DNA from: Oreohelix idahoensis
Taxonomy: Eukaryota > Mollusca > Gastropoda > Stylommatophora > Oreohelicidae
Reading direction: 5' to 3'
Assembly (NCBI GenBank): GCA_024509875.1
Contig: JAMPIV010000299.1
Coordinates: forward strand, 1,233,001-1,297,000
DNA length: 64,000 nucleotides
The notes under the pieces are model-generated. The model saw only the letters and a list, made by a program, of their open reading frames with translations. It was not told the origin of the DNA and made no database searches. Below are positions 25,407 through 36,137 of this stretch, piece by piece (position 1 is the stretch's first letter; every line of letters starts with the position of its first letter). The position numbers and the translations under genes were made by a program.

Positions 25407-27083
25407 CCATTTCTACTTCTTCTTTGAATCTTAGCCGCCGACTCTCAACGCAGTCAGTGGCCATTACGCCCGGTGGCGTCTTGTAGGGCAGCAACACGCT
25501 GCTTCCACTTTGTAATCAGCGACCATCCTTCATGCAGTGGAACAGCTCTGGTTCATTCTTTGCATCTCGGCCTCCATAGTAATACGCCAAGTTGTTTTTA
25601 GTCGGCCTCTCCTTCGCTTTCCTTCGGGGGTCCATAGCACAGCTGTTCTTATGATAGCATCGGGGTCTCTTCTGAGGATGTGGCCAACCCAACTCCAGCG
25701 TCTGCCAGCTATGATTGTGTGCATGTCCTCTTGGCTACTCCGAGTAAGTAGTTCCTGGTTAGTGATAGGTTTCGGCTAAAAGATCCGGAAAATTTTCAAT
25801 AGGCAGATTGTGTGGGAGCAAGACAGTTTCGACATTTTCTTCCCTGTTACTTTCCGCCATTCCGCACAAGAGAGAAGCACAGAAAGTACACGACTCTCAT
25901 ATAATCTTAATTTGGTGTTTGTGCTGTACTGGGAAGACTTCCAGATGTTGTTTAGACTAGCAAAGGCTGTTCTCGCTTTATTCATTCTGTTCTAGATGTC
26001 TTTGCTTGTTCCGCCGTCTGGTCTTACTATGCATTCTAGGTTTGTAACTGTGTCCGTCTGTTCCAGCTTCTGGTTCTTTGATGTTATTGGCTCAGGATTG
26101 CCCATCTTGAGTGTCATGACCTTTGTCTTCTTTAGAGTGATGTTCGGACTCTCCTGCTGGCTATACTTATTCAATATAATGTTTTCTCTTGGATGTTTTG
26201 ATGTGAATATGCAAGTACTGCAGTGTCATCTGTATATTCCAGATCGTTCAATGTATTAAACGTTGTGCATCTAATTTCTCTTGGGCTGCCCTCTGTTGTC
26301 TGGCGCATCACCAAGTCTATGACTGCCAAAAATGCAGTTTTTGATAAGGGGCACCCCTGTCGTACTCCTGTCTTCACCTCAAAAGTTAGATTGCTCAACC
26401 CAAAACTGCATGTAAAGTTAGCATAGAGGCTTTTTATGATGGAAACAATGCAGCTGGGAATTCCATAAGCCCTCAGTATTTTCCATAGGCTGTCCCTGTG
26501 AATGCTTTCAAAATCCTTTTCAAAATCTACAAAGTTGATGTATAGCTGTCTCTGCCATTCCTAGCACTGTTCTATAATGTTCTTGAGGGTGAAAATACGT
26601 ATGATCTACACATCTTCTGGTCTTTCTGAATACTGCTTATTCGTTCCTCAGTTTATGGTCTACTGCTTTTGAAATTGTCTGGATAATTATCCTGCCTAGC
26701 ATTTTACTGGGAACTGAGAGGAGAATAATTTCTCTTCAGTTGTTGCAGTCTGCAAGGTCACCCTTCTTGGGCAATTTGACAATTATTCCTTTACGCCACT
26801 CTGTTGGTGTTGTCTCTGTTTTTCCAGACTTGAGCAAATAGTGGTTCTTGATGTTCTGCTGCTAGTTCAGGATCTGCCTTGAATAACTCAGCATTTAAAT
26901 TGTCGTGACCAGGAGCTGTTCCATTCTTTAACCCTTTGATAGCTGTGATGATGTATTCTCTTCGTGGAATGTTTGTATTTACGTCTAGATCAATTTCAGC
27001 CTCGTGAACATTCAGCTGCGTCACTGGTGATTCCTTATTCAGTGTTTCTCTGAAGTGCTCTGCCCATCGGGTTTCCTGCACCT
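25407..27083 (-). pseudogene. Second non-LTR retrotransposon RT, 5'-truncated, - strand
   Basis: On -, similarity starts abruptly at about 27083 (VQETRWAEHFRETLN), followed by AIKGLKNGTAPGHDNLNAELFKAD. The palm block KTGVRQGCPLSKTAFLAVID and the catalytic site LEYTDDTAVLAYSH (near 26270-26230) follow in other frames; the usual Ala of the F/YADD box is Thr. Then come ARTAFASLNNIWKSSQYS, the GRRWSWVGHILRRDPDA C-terminal block (25710-25650) and the RVAALQDATGRNGH end with a stop at 25456-25454. A short (AAGAAG)-type tail lies at 25407-25420. At least four frame changes make it inactive. Endonuclease is lost by 5' truncation. Confidence 0.85.
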
Positions 27084-27732
27084 TTGCTTTGGCTTACCAT
27101 TATGCCAAAGTTTAGCAAAATTGTTTCCCTTACAACATATCGAAAAAATGTGCCAAACTAAGCGACAAGAAAGAAAAAGAGGAAACGAACACTTTGAGCT
27201 CAGCAAACAAAAGCCAGCCCTAAAAAGGACTGTAAGCTTTTATTGCTTGCGTTGGTCAGTCCTAAAGAAGACTTCTAGCAGAGCCAAATGCTGTCCTGGA
27301 TTAAAGTTACATAGTGGTGGGATCCATCTTCCATCGGGCACAAGGCAAGATATAGACATGAGGATATATGTTAAGCATAACATTAATTTTAAATATTCAT
27401 TAATTGTAAATGTACATTAATTCACTAAGATATTCTATAAGCTTAACTTTCTATACAGATATACTTTCAGACAGTGTTATTTCGAAGTCTGCGGCTGTTT
27501 GGTGCTTCGATCTACAAATCGCTCACAAGTGCAGTCAGTTGTGGCTTCTTCTCGGTTATCTCGGTTAAGACTTCTAACTATAAGAGTCAGCCCTTTGGAT
27601 ATCTTACCAGCTCTGTCAGATCTTGAAGTGATTTCAGGAAGAGAGGAGCTGTGTCTCAGACGGGGTTTATATAACTTATCTCAGGTCTAACCTTTGTTTT
27701 CTCAGAGGTCCATGCCTGAGTTCACTTGCACT
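27084..27732. other. No gene recognised
   Basis: Non-coding flank before the hAT end. Nothing recognisable in either strand. Confidence 0.45.
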
Positions 27733-28038
27733 CAGTGGCGGATCTACATTTTGGGGGCCCTGAAGCTTGAACTCTTGAAGGGGCCCCTTTTATTTAAAAA
27801 AAAAAATTGTGAGGATGGGAAAGAAATATATTATAGAGATAAATGGACTTGGAGGACCTGAAGTTCAAGCTTTATAGTAGATCCACAACAACACACATAT
27901 AAAAACTGAAGACAAATGAATGAATTTTCAATAAAGAAACAATTCTGCTGGGAGTTGAATGCAGAACATTTGCTTGGAAGGCATATGTTCTGATCACAGA
28001 ACCACTATCCACCTTGGTATATGTGACTTTAAATCTTA

Positions 28039-28142
28039 ATAACACATAAGGAAGGGAAACCCGAGGCCTGTAAACAGTAAATTAATATTAGACAAACGAG
28101 TGCCTGAAAACATACCTTTATGTTTGTCTAATATTGACTTTA
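28039..28142. repeat. Fragment of the tRNA-SINE-associated repeat
   Basis: AACACATAAGGAAGGGAAAC through CCTGTAAACAGTAAATTAATATTAG, matching 15139 onwards and 41033 onwards, followed by a short inverted repeat (ATTAGACAAAC ... GTTTGTCTAAT) with the tRNA head missing. It looks like a collapsed version of the paired SINE structure. It sits in the 3' untranslated part of the hAT element. Confidence 0.75.
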
Positions 28143-28322
28143 AATCTTAACTATTTTAATGATTGCCTCCATCATTTAGAATTAGTTCGTTGAAGACATA
28201 CCAAGAAAATTATAAGATAAGAAAATTAGCAATGAGGAAAATATAAAATGGGTGTATCCATAAGAGATTTGTGCTCAGAAGGAAAAGTTAAACTTACCAG
28301 AACATATTACATGAAGCACATT

Positions 28323-30751
28323 TTACAAAATACTCTTATTTCTGTTTTTTCTAGCAAAATATTCACGTACAGGTTTGTTATATAGGAGCTTACTTGCAAT
28401 GTCATTTTCTAGAGATAATATGCATAAAAAATTTAAGCGCTCTTCAGTCATGGTAGACCGAAATTTTTTTTTTTTTTATAAAGGATAGCTTTGAAAAATT
28501 CCTTTCTGCTTCACAGCTCGTGATGGGCATTGTTAAGTACAGCTTAATGCAGTAGTAATATTGGGGAACACTTCAATTAGGTGTTGCTCACAAATAAGCT
28601 GAAGAACTTCTGCGCATTGCATTTTAGATGGCGTGTTTTCTTCTGTGTTCTGGGATTTCCTAAGGTGCAAATATTCTTTGAACTGATAACACTCGTTTAC
28701 TAATTTGTGGTCAATACCACAATAATAATACGATATTAATTTGTAATACGATATTATAAATTTAATACTGTCCTCATCAATTTCAGAATTGTTCACCAAT
28801 TCTGAGAGGAACTTGAACATTTTCGCAATCTGCTCATATGGGTCAATCCTCTTGCGTAACTGGATTATCAAGCAGTCATAGAGTTGATATAGAACTTCTA
28901 TCCTAAATTTGCCAGCTCCTCTCAAAGAAGCAATGCCACTTGTTCCATCTGAAAATGTCCTTGTAACAATGCGTTTGGAAGCATCAGAATAACTTGAAGT
29001 GATATCTTCACACAAACCTTTTGCTTCTGATTCATAGCGTGAAATCCTATCGGCTGAATTTTCTCTTTAACAGAGAAAGTAAAGATGAAAGCAGAAAATA
29101 ACATTCAAATACATCAAAACCAGGGGTTTGGAGTTTCATACTTGTTTTGTTGAGACGCTCCAGCACTTCTTCCCAAACGACTGTTAAAATAGCATACTCC
29201 AGCTGTACCAACTTCTTGTATAAATTCTTTGCAGCTCGTTTACATTCAGGCTTCTCTTCTGAGTCTTCAAAATATGTTTGAGGGTTGTAAAATACCCACA
29301 TATCCATTTTTAATTGCCCGGATTGCTTCATAGTGTGCGAACCATCTAGTTTCACTTAAGCTCTTTAGAGAAAAATGTAGATTGTCCTGTGTGTTTAAAA
29401 TCCCACATCTTCGTGGAGATCCAGAAAAGAAAACATACACTCCTGCAAAATAGTCAACAACTTCAGGTACAGTAGACACTGCCTTTTCTCCAACAAGGTT
29501 AAGTGAATGGGCTGCACATGGTACATAGTCTGCGTACCTGTTAATGTTTTTAAAGAGTGCTTGCAGCCCTTTCTCCGAGCCCTTCATGTTAGATGCATTA
29601 TCGTAGGACTGAGCACGGATATTTTCAAGTGAAAGCTTATGTTCACCCAGGACTTGTTGTATTTTGTTGAACAAGGTCGTGAATGAATGGTTTTCTATCG
29701 GTAAAAATTGTTTAATCTCTCACAGGGTTTTCCATTATAGCAGTATCGAACCACAATTACCAGCTGGTCAACATGTGTCAGGTCAGGCGTAGAGTCAACA
29801 ATAATAGAGTAGTATTTGGTGTCCATGTTGTTGATTTGATTCACAGTTTCATCTTGCACATGTTTTCCCATAATTTCTATCACTTCCTCATACACGGTTT
29901 TGGATAGGTAAGTAGAATTTACTTTTTCATTTTTACATTTCTCGAGATGTTCATGTAAAAATAGGTCGATTTCAGCAATAAGTTCAATGGGCCCCATGAA
30001 GTTTCCATTATTTGGTGTGCCCCACTTCTCCTCATGACCTCTAAATGTCATTCCCTCTTTCACTTAAAATCTTTATAACAGCTACAACTCTTTTCAGTAC
30101 TTCAAAATAGTACTGTATGGTTTTTGTCACCTGTTCTTCAAGTTGCTGTTCCACAGTATTTTTATTTGACTTTCTTGTCATCCAACACAACATCGCCCTC
30201 TTATGTTCCATGCTGCCTTCATGTTTCTCCAGAGTTCTGAGTTCATTCATCCAATCAAAAACCCACCTGTTGGAAGTGATGTTTGGCATTTAGAAAAGAG
30301 TTTGCAAACAAAACAGTATATACAGTCTTTGCTCTTTGAGTAAACTAACCAGGATCTCATCACAGTCTGGCCATTTTTCAATCTTTTTTTCCAAAATACT
30401 CGTATTTGTTTGAGAAACTTCTGTTTTGCTCCTTGTAAACCCTGCTTGATTCGGTATATATATCATCTGGTTTTTTTATTTTGAAAAAATCCAATGTCTT
30501 GCATTAAACAATTCTGTATGAAATCATTATCAACTGTTATGGGCCAATTTTCGAGGTCACTGTATTCTTTGAAATCACTGAACTCGCTTCCTGTTTTAAG
30601 TTTCTGCCCAGTCTCTGCTTGTTCCGCGGTACTTTCATGTTGACCACTGGGATCGTCATCTGTATCAAACGCGTCAACAGTGGGTTGAATATTGCTAGAA
30701 AGAGCTCTCACAGTTTGTGCACTATCAGTGGCTTCAATGGTGTTTGCTTGG
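28323..30751 (-). pseudogene. hAT-family transposase (ZMYM1-like, DUF4371 type), several frame breaks
   Basis: Read on -. The frame is open from 30751 (QANTIEATDSAQ) to 30463. A TTF-type zinc finger follows with DCIYCFVCKLFSK near 30340-30300. Then come RWVFDWMNEL and EKHEGSMEHKRAM, and a DUF4371-like part (30063-29695) with IIVDSTPDLTHVDQL, the first catalytic Asp region. The next frame (29674-29267) has RAQSYDNASNMKG and CAAHSLNLV, the second Asp region, and SETRWFAHYEAI. The insertion domain continues 29355-28533. The hATC dimerisation end survives out of frame: TSCEAERNFSKLS near 28515-28475 and TEERLNFLCILSLEND near 28450-28400, with a stop at 28325-28323. Frame changes at four or more points, one in a T/A-run (28466-28479), make it inactive. 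Such proteins cut and paste hAT elements with 8-bp target duplications. Confidence 0.88.
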
Positions 30752-32760
30752 TGTAGTAAAGTGAATCCGTATCACAACCCGCTCAAATTCCCCGCTTAAA
30801 ACGTACTAGCTAACTTATATAAAATCTATAAATAACTACAGTATTTGAAATTTGTCTGAGGGTCTAGTCAAATTTACCGCCAACATTTAACTAAGAGTAT
30901 TTGAATTTTTCTAAGAAAACAAGTTAAAAGTTACCACACCCCCCCCCCTTTTTTTTTCACACACCCACCCCAATATTTATCGAAGGCCGTAGTAAAATTT
31001 AACAACCAATCAAATCGTTACCTCCTTTTTGTAGAACAAGAAAATTTTTGGTTGAAGTAGAAATAATGCCTATTTTGCGTTTTTGACCGAACTTAAATAA
31101 TTTATTTCTTGATAACTAAAGATAATTAAAATAAAAGGGATATCTCAAATTATAGCGCTGATATCGCTTAACGTATACACATAAAGATTCCCACATAGAA
31201 AAATTATCTTGATGTAGAAAAATTTAATTTAGTAATATTTTCACATCAGGTTAAGATCAAATTTAATTACAAAAAAATTAACCCCATTTGAATGCACAAG
31301 AATAACTAAAGGAAAACTATATAGAACGATAGAGAATAATTAGCCGTTTAATTATCACTTTTGATAATTAAAATCGGTTCACAAATAAATAAGATATAAA
31401 ATAAACAAAATCGGTCAGATTAGACACTTATGCTTAAAATCGCTCAAGTTTACAGTTTCGGAAAATAGTTACTTTTTTGGACTCGCCTTCTGATTGGTTG
31501 AGGGTAGGGTGATAAAATTTAACAACGTCTTGTATAGTCCGCCATAAATCGAAAGCTTCCATGCCAAGCTGACCTGATTGAAAAAGACAGAAGGGACAAG
31601 CCTTTGCCGTCTGTACTGTGTGCACAAGGGCTAAGAGCCTTTACTGACTGTTAGCTTGAGTGTGTGAAGATTCCTTACTTGAGGGTAAGATAGATAAGTT
31701 TATTTGTATAATTTATTGACATGTAGGCCACAGGCTGTGAGGCATATTTTATTTCGATACTGCTATTGGGAGAGGTTATGTCACGATGACCTACGTAGGA
31801 ATGTGCCTAAAGCAGTTTTATTAGGAGTGAAAAATTGTGAAAAGGTTTGCAAATTGGCCTTACACATTTTTGCGACTGTAAGTGTAGTAGAAACAAATTG
31901 ATATTGCCGTTGGGAGTGACACATTGTTCAAATAACATGTGAAACCATGTATAGAATGCTAGAAAGAAATAATCAACAGGTCACAAGATATGTATTATAC
32001 ACCCCTGCTTATTTTATGGAAGACACACACTGTATGATGGAAAGTGGCTTTGAATTACCATTAAAGAAGAATAATTACACAAAAACTGATTGTAGACAAC
32101 AGAATTTAAGGTCTGCTGCGAATGGTCAGCACACATGACTGACCAACGTAAGTTTTCATAGTGATTAGGTGTGGAATTAATATAGACAAGCTCTATATGG
32201 GAGGAAATTTTTCTTCTTATTCCAGGTTGAATTACAAGGACCTAGTTGTTGCAGAAACCTGGGGAAGAAGAACACGAGGGAGTTGAATGCTCATACTATA
32301 ACCTGCAGCTAAACTCCTCATCTTCGTCCAGGAGGCACAACGTTTTGGTGAACCTGAATACTTATGAGCCAACTGTATCAATAAAGTTCAAGATAAGTCA
32401 TTCACAACAGGTACATGATAGTTCATTTAAATCCAATTCCACAAAATAAACTTTACCTTGGAGGGATGAAAACAACAGACCTTCCAATTACAGAATAGTG
32501 GTATTTTCAAGCATAGAAACAAGAACTGGGTGTAGACATTTTAGTGACCTCTTTTGTATAAAAGACATGGACAGAGTGTCCAACATATTTATTTCTATTT
32601 TGTAAATACAAATTTCTTGATTTGAGAATTCCTGACCCCAAAAGTTTGAGGTACACGAACATTAAATTGTATATATCTATATCTAAACTTTTCAAACACT
32701 CTTATTTACATAATTTTCATTGAGTTAAAGTTCTGTTTTAAAATTAAATACATTACCCTA
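30752..32760 (+). repeat. LTR of the second Gmr1-type group, 3' end missing
   Basis: Begins TGTAGTAAAGTGAATCC and aligns with the reverse complement of the LTR at 48687-50954: CAACCCGCTCAAATTCCCC, GAAATTTGTCTGAGG, CAACCAATCAAATCGTT and GACCTACGTAGGAATGTGCC all occur in order, at roughly 80% identity in the first 800 bp. Similarity continues in patches to about 32750 (AAAGTTCTGTTTT), then stops. The last ~300 bp of the LTR are absent, and the sequence jumps into the end of gag. The 5 bp before it are CTTGG. A possible small intron (GTAAGT at 32148, TTCCAG ending 32225) is shared with the other LTRs. Confidence 0.8.
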
Positions 32761-32799
32761 GACCCCTTGCCATAAACACACCACACAGATTCTTTAGTC

Positions 32800-33234
32800 C
32801 TGGTGAGATGGTGCAAGAAAGATAACCATAACACCGAATTTTGTAGAAGGAAACCTTCAAACATTGGTGCAATGAAGTCGGGGACTCAACGATTAAAGGT
32901 TAATCCTAATGGACAGCAGGAACCTTATCACCCCCCAGTTTGTGAGGATGTTATTTGTAATGGGGTCACCATAAGGTGCCTTTATGATACAGGTTGGGAT
33001 TATGATTCAGTTGTGAAGTCTAGCCTAGTGGACCCAAGTCAGTATACCACAGAAACAGTGGAAATACAAGGGGCGACTAAGGACATACCACTCATGACAC
33101 TTCCCATCGCAAGGATAACGGTGAAAACTCGCTATGTGGAAGGAGAAATCAGAGCAGCAGTGATAGATGAACCAATCTACCCTCGATATTGGGGTGTAGA
33201 TACGTCTTCTTGGGGAATCCCGAGAAACCTGTGA
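32800..33234 (+). pseudogene. Gag zinc-knuckle remnant and protease of the + Gmr1-type element
   Basis: Starts with RWCKKDNHNTEFC, a partial copy of the CCHC knuckle of the - element (KWCKICRMHNHNTLEC), so nearly all of gag is deleted. Retropepsin-like protease follows: IRCLYDTGWDYDSVV carries the catalytic D-T-G at about 32986-32994, and YTTETVEIQG, ITVKTRYVEGEI match the protease of the - element. The frame ends at 33232-33234; the next block continues in another frame from about 33200, so a frame change lies around the CDEPxYP-like end. Aspartic protease would process the polyprotein. Confidence 0.85.
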
Positions 33235-34689
33235 TCATGGCGACAGTGCAGACCAGGTCACAGAAGAAGGAGGAAGAAGGTGAACCTATAAATGCTCATC
33301 CAGAGGAGATGAGGAAGGCGCAGGCTGAGGATAGGACACTCAAGCCATGTTTTAAAAAATTGCCCAAATGCCACACACCTCCAAGCAAAGGAGAATATTT
33401 TATGAAGAAAAAACTTTTATACAGGAAGGCCGGAACTGGAACAAATGGTCATAACCAGCTGGTCCTTCCCACTTCATATAGGGATAAAGTAATGGAACTC
33501 GGGCATGCGATTCCCTTCAGTGGTCACATGGGGATCAGCGCCACAGGACAGCGTATAGCTTGTCATTACTTCTGGCCAGGGATAACGGAGGATATAAAAA
33601 GATATGTCAAATCCTGTCCAGAATGTAAACGGGTAGTTCCAAAGCACTGGACTGCTCCAGCAACTCTAGGGGAAATGCCCATAGTTGGGAACACCTTTTG
33701 AGAGGGTTGCAGTGGATATTGTGGGACCTCTCACTCGGACCAAGAGGAGGAACAGTTACATCCTTACTCTGGTGGACACTTGTTCTATGTGGGGAGAGGC
33801 GGTAGCCCTGCCATCAATTGATTCAAAACATGTAGCAGAGGCACTACTTACAATATTCACCCGATTAGGATTCCCGCATCAAATCTTGACGGATAATGGC
33901 TCTCAGTTCAAGGGGAAACTAACGGAAGAAGTTTTTAAGCTATTTCAAGCCAGACACTTTCATTGTAGTCCGTACCATCCGCAAGGGAACGGCCAGGTAG
34001 AGAGGTTCAACGGGACTCTCATTTCTATCCTGAGAAAGCTGGCACACGAAAAACCGGATCTGTGGGATCAATTCCTGCCCGCCGCATTGTTTGCGTATCG
34101 GGAGGTACCACATAGTTCAACCGGGATGGCTCCCGCAACTCTGCTATTTGGGAGGCCAATAAAAGGTCCATTAGAAGCACTATTAAGGACCTGGACAGAT
34201 GAGAAGGCGGAAGAGACTGTTACCTCATCTTATCAATATGTGAACGAACTGACCACTCGTCTGAAAGCTGGATGGAAACTGGCAAATGATAATTTGAAAC
34301 AAGCCAGGAAGAAACATGCAGCGTATTTTAATAGGAAGGCAAAGGACAGAGAACTAGCTGTGGGAGAGAAGGTGCTGCTTCTACTACCCGGCAGCCAAAA
34401 TAAATTACAAATTGGATGGCAAGGTCCATATACGGTTCTAGAGAAGGTGTCTAGAACAAACTATAAAATTGACAAAAAGGGGAAGGAGAAAGTTTATCAT
34501 GTAAACCTGTTAAAGAAGTATCTGGACAGACCACTCCAGGAAAGCACCCCCTTACTGACCTTGGCTATCGCAACTCAAATGCAAAAGGAACCACTCACCT
34601 CACATGAATACCCATTACATCCTTGTGAAACAGCAGCACAGGTAAAAGTCAGTAAGCACCTGACTAAAAATCAGAGGGAGAGAGTTTAA
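33235..34689 (+). pseudogene. Integrase of the + Gmr1-type element
   Basis: A first frame (to 33701) holds the linker and the H2C2 zinc finger (GHMGISATGQRIACHYFWPG ... CPECK, about 33526-33630). After a frame change near 33690 the second frame (33685-34689) holds the catalytic core: VAVDIVGPL near 33712, LTDNGSQFKG near 33889 and GQVERFNGTL near 33994, giving the D, D(35)E triad. SVQYHP-like YHPQGNG precedes the Glu. LQIGWQGPYTVLEKV near 34408-34450 is the GPY module. It ends at an in-frame TAA (34687-34689), but the same frame continues directly into reverse transcriptase, so INT and RT were one polyprotein with INT first. Confidence 0.9.
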
Positions 34690-36058
34690 CAGGTTCTGGA
34701 GGAACATACAGATGTATTAACAGATAAACCAGGCCATACAAATTTGCTACAGTATAACATGAAACTGGTAGACTCAAACCCAATCTGTATGAGAGCCTAT
34801 TCTATTCCGTTCGCGAAGGAGAAGGCATTGAAGGAAGAAATAGATTATTTATTGAAGGAGGGGATTATTTCACACAGTGAATCTTCTTTTAGCTCCAGTG
34901 TCGTTTTGTTGAGAAAACCGTCTGGGGAACACCGACTGTGCATAGATTACAGGAAACTGAATGCTGTCACAGAAGGACAAGTGGATCCATTACCAGACAC
35001 AAAACAGTTATTTGCCAGATTAAACAAGGCAAAATACTTTTCAAATTGGATCTTAGTAAAGGCTATTACCAGATTCCAGTGAAGCCTGAAGTGAGACCTT
35101 ATTTAGCATTTAGCACATCGGATGGACATTATGAATTCAACATGCTACCATTCGGACTGAAAAATGCTCCGAGTGTATTTTCAAGGATGATGCGTAAATT
35201 GTTGGATCCCCTGAATAACCCATGTATCACGAATTTCATGGATGATATTCTCGTCGCCACAGAGACATTTGAAGAACACATTGACGCTCTAAAAATGTTA
35301 TTTAAGAGGCTTAGGGAGGCGAACTTAACTGCTAGGCCAAAAAAATGTTGTATTGGATGCAAAGAGTTGGAATTCTTGGGACACACTGTATATCAGGGTA
35401 ACATGACCCCTGATCCCAAGAACTTGGAAAAACTGCAGAGAGCACCTAGACCACAAACAAAAAAGACGTGCGATCATTCGTGTCGTTATGCGGATTTTAT
35501 CAAAAATACATCAAAGATTTTAACTCTATTTGTGCTCCTCTGACTGATCTGACTCGCAAGGAACTTCCAGATAAAATTATTTGGACTGCGCAAAGTGAAT
35601 TAGCGTTCCAAGACTTAAAGGAAAAACTCACTAGCAAGCCTATTCTCAAACTGCCTGATTTTACACAGGACTTTGTCTTAAGAACAGATGCAACTAATGT
35701 AGGACTCGGGGCGGCTTTGTTGCAAAGATCATCTTCACCTGATGGGGAACTGAACTCAGTCGCTTATGCAAGCCGCAAATTGAATAAGGCGGAGCAAGGA
35801 TATTCCACAAGCGAAAAAGAATGTTTAGCGTTAATCTGGGCAATAAAGAAGTTTCAAATCTACCTGTATGGTAGGACTTTTGTGGTCGAGACGGATCATC
35901 AGCCCCTCGTATTCTTATCTCAGGCTAAGCATGAAAACGCAAGATTGCTGAGGTGGTCTTTATTGCTTCAACCTTATCAGTTCAGTATTTGATATATCCC
36001 TGGCAAATTGAATGTCGGTGCAGATTTCCTCAGTCGGCACCCCTGTGATCAAAATTAG
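34690..36058 (+). pseudogene. Reverse transcriptase and RNase H of the + Gmr1-type element
   Basis: Three frames follow one another. The first (to ~35050) has RAYSIPFAKEKALKEEID and CIDYRKLNAVTEGQ. The second (~35040-35470) has LDLSKGYYQIPV, FGLKNAPSVFSRMM and the catalytic NFMDDILV at about 35234-35255. The third (from ~35468) has LCGFYQKYIKDF, then RNase H: LRTDATNVGLGAALLQ near 35680-35730, YSTSEKECLALIWAI near 35800-35845, VETDHQPLVFL near 35884 and, after an in-frame TGA at 35990-35992, the GADFLSRHP end with a stop at 36056-36058. Two frame changes and two stops make it inactive. Confidence 0.92.
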
Positions 36059-36137
36059 AGTAGTGGCAGGCGTGAGGAGTAATTTTATCTATGTGTATCA
36101 CTGGTTTTGGAACTTGCCGTAGGCATGTTTTCAAGTG
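36059..36137 (+). other. 3' untranslated tail and polypurine tract
   Basis: Short non-coding stretch ending AAGTGGGGAGA (about 36129-36139), a polypurine tract, followed by TGTGTGATGAAATTAACC, the apparent start of a 3' LTR. Only the first ~28 bases resemble the LTR at 30752. Confidence 0.55.

Larger units (their letters stand above)
27733..30751 (-). mobile_element. hAT transposon, interrupted by an LTR at its 5' side
   Basis: The left end CAGTGGCGGATCTAC at 27733 resembles hAT/ZMYM-type terminal inverted repeats. A 3' untranslated stretch (27748-28322) carries a SINE-like fragment, and the transposase lies on - from 30751 down to 28323. No matching inverted end (GTAGATCCGCCACTG) is present near 30751, where the LTR at 30752 begins in the middle of the reading frame. 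The other end is therefore displaced or lost. Confidence 0.75.

Noticed and set aside
27949..28015. A second tRNA-like stretch on - inside the hAT element
   Set aside because: B-box-like text is weak and the cloverleaf is poor; not enough to call a SINE or tRNA.
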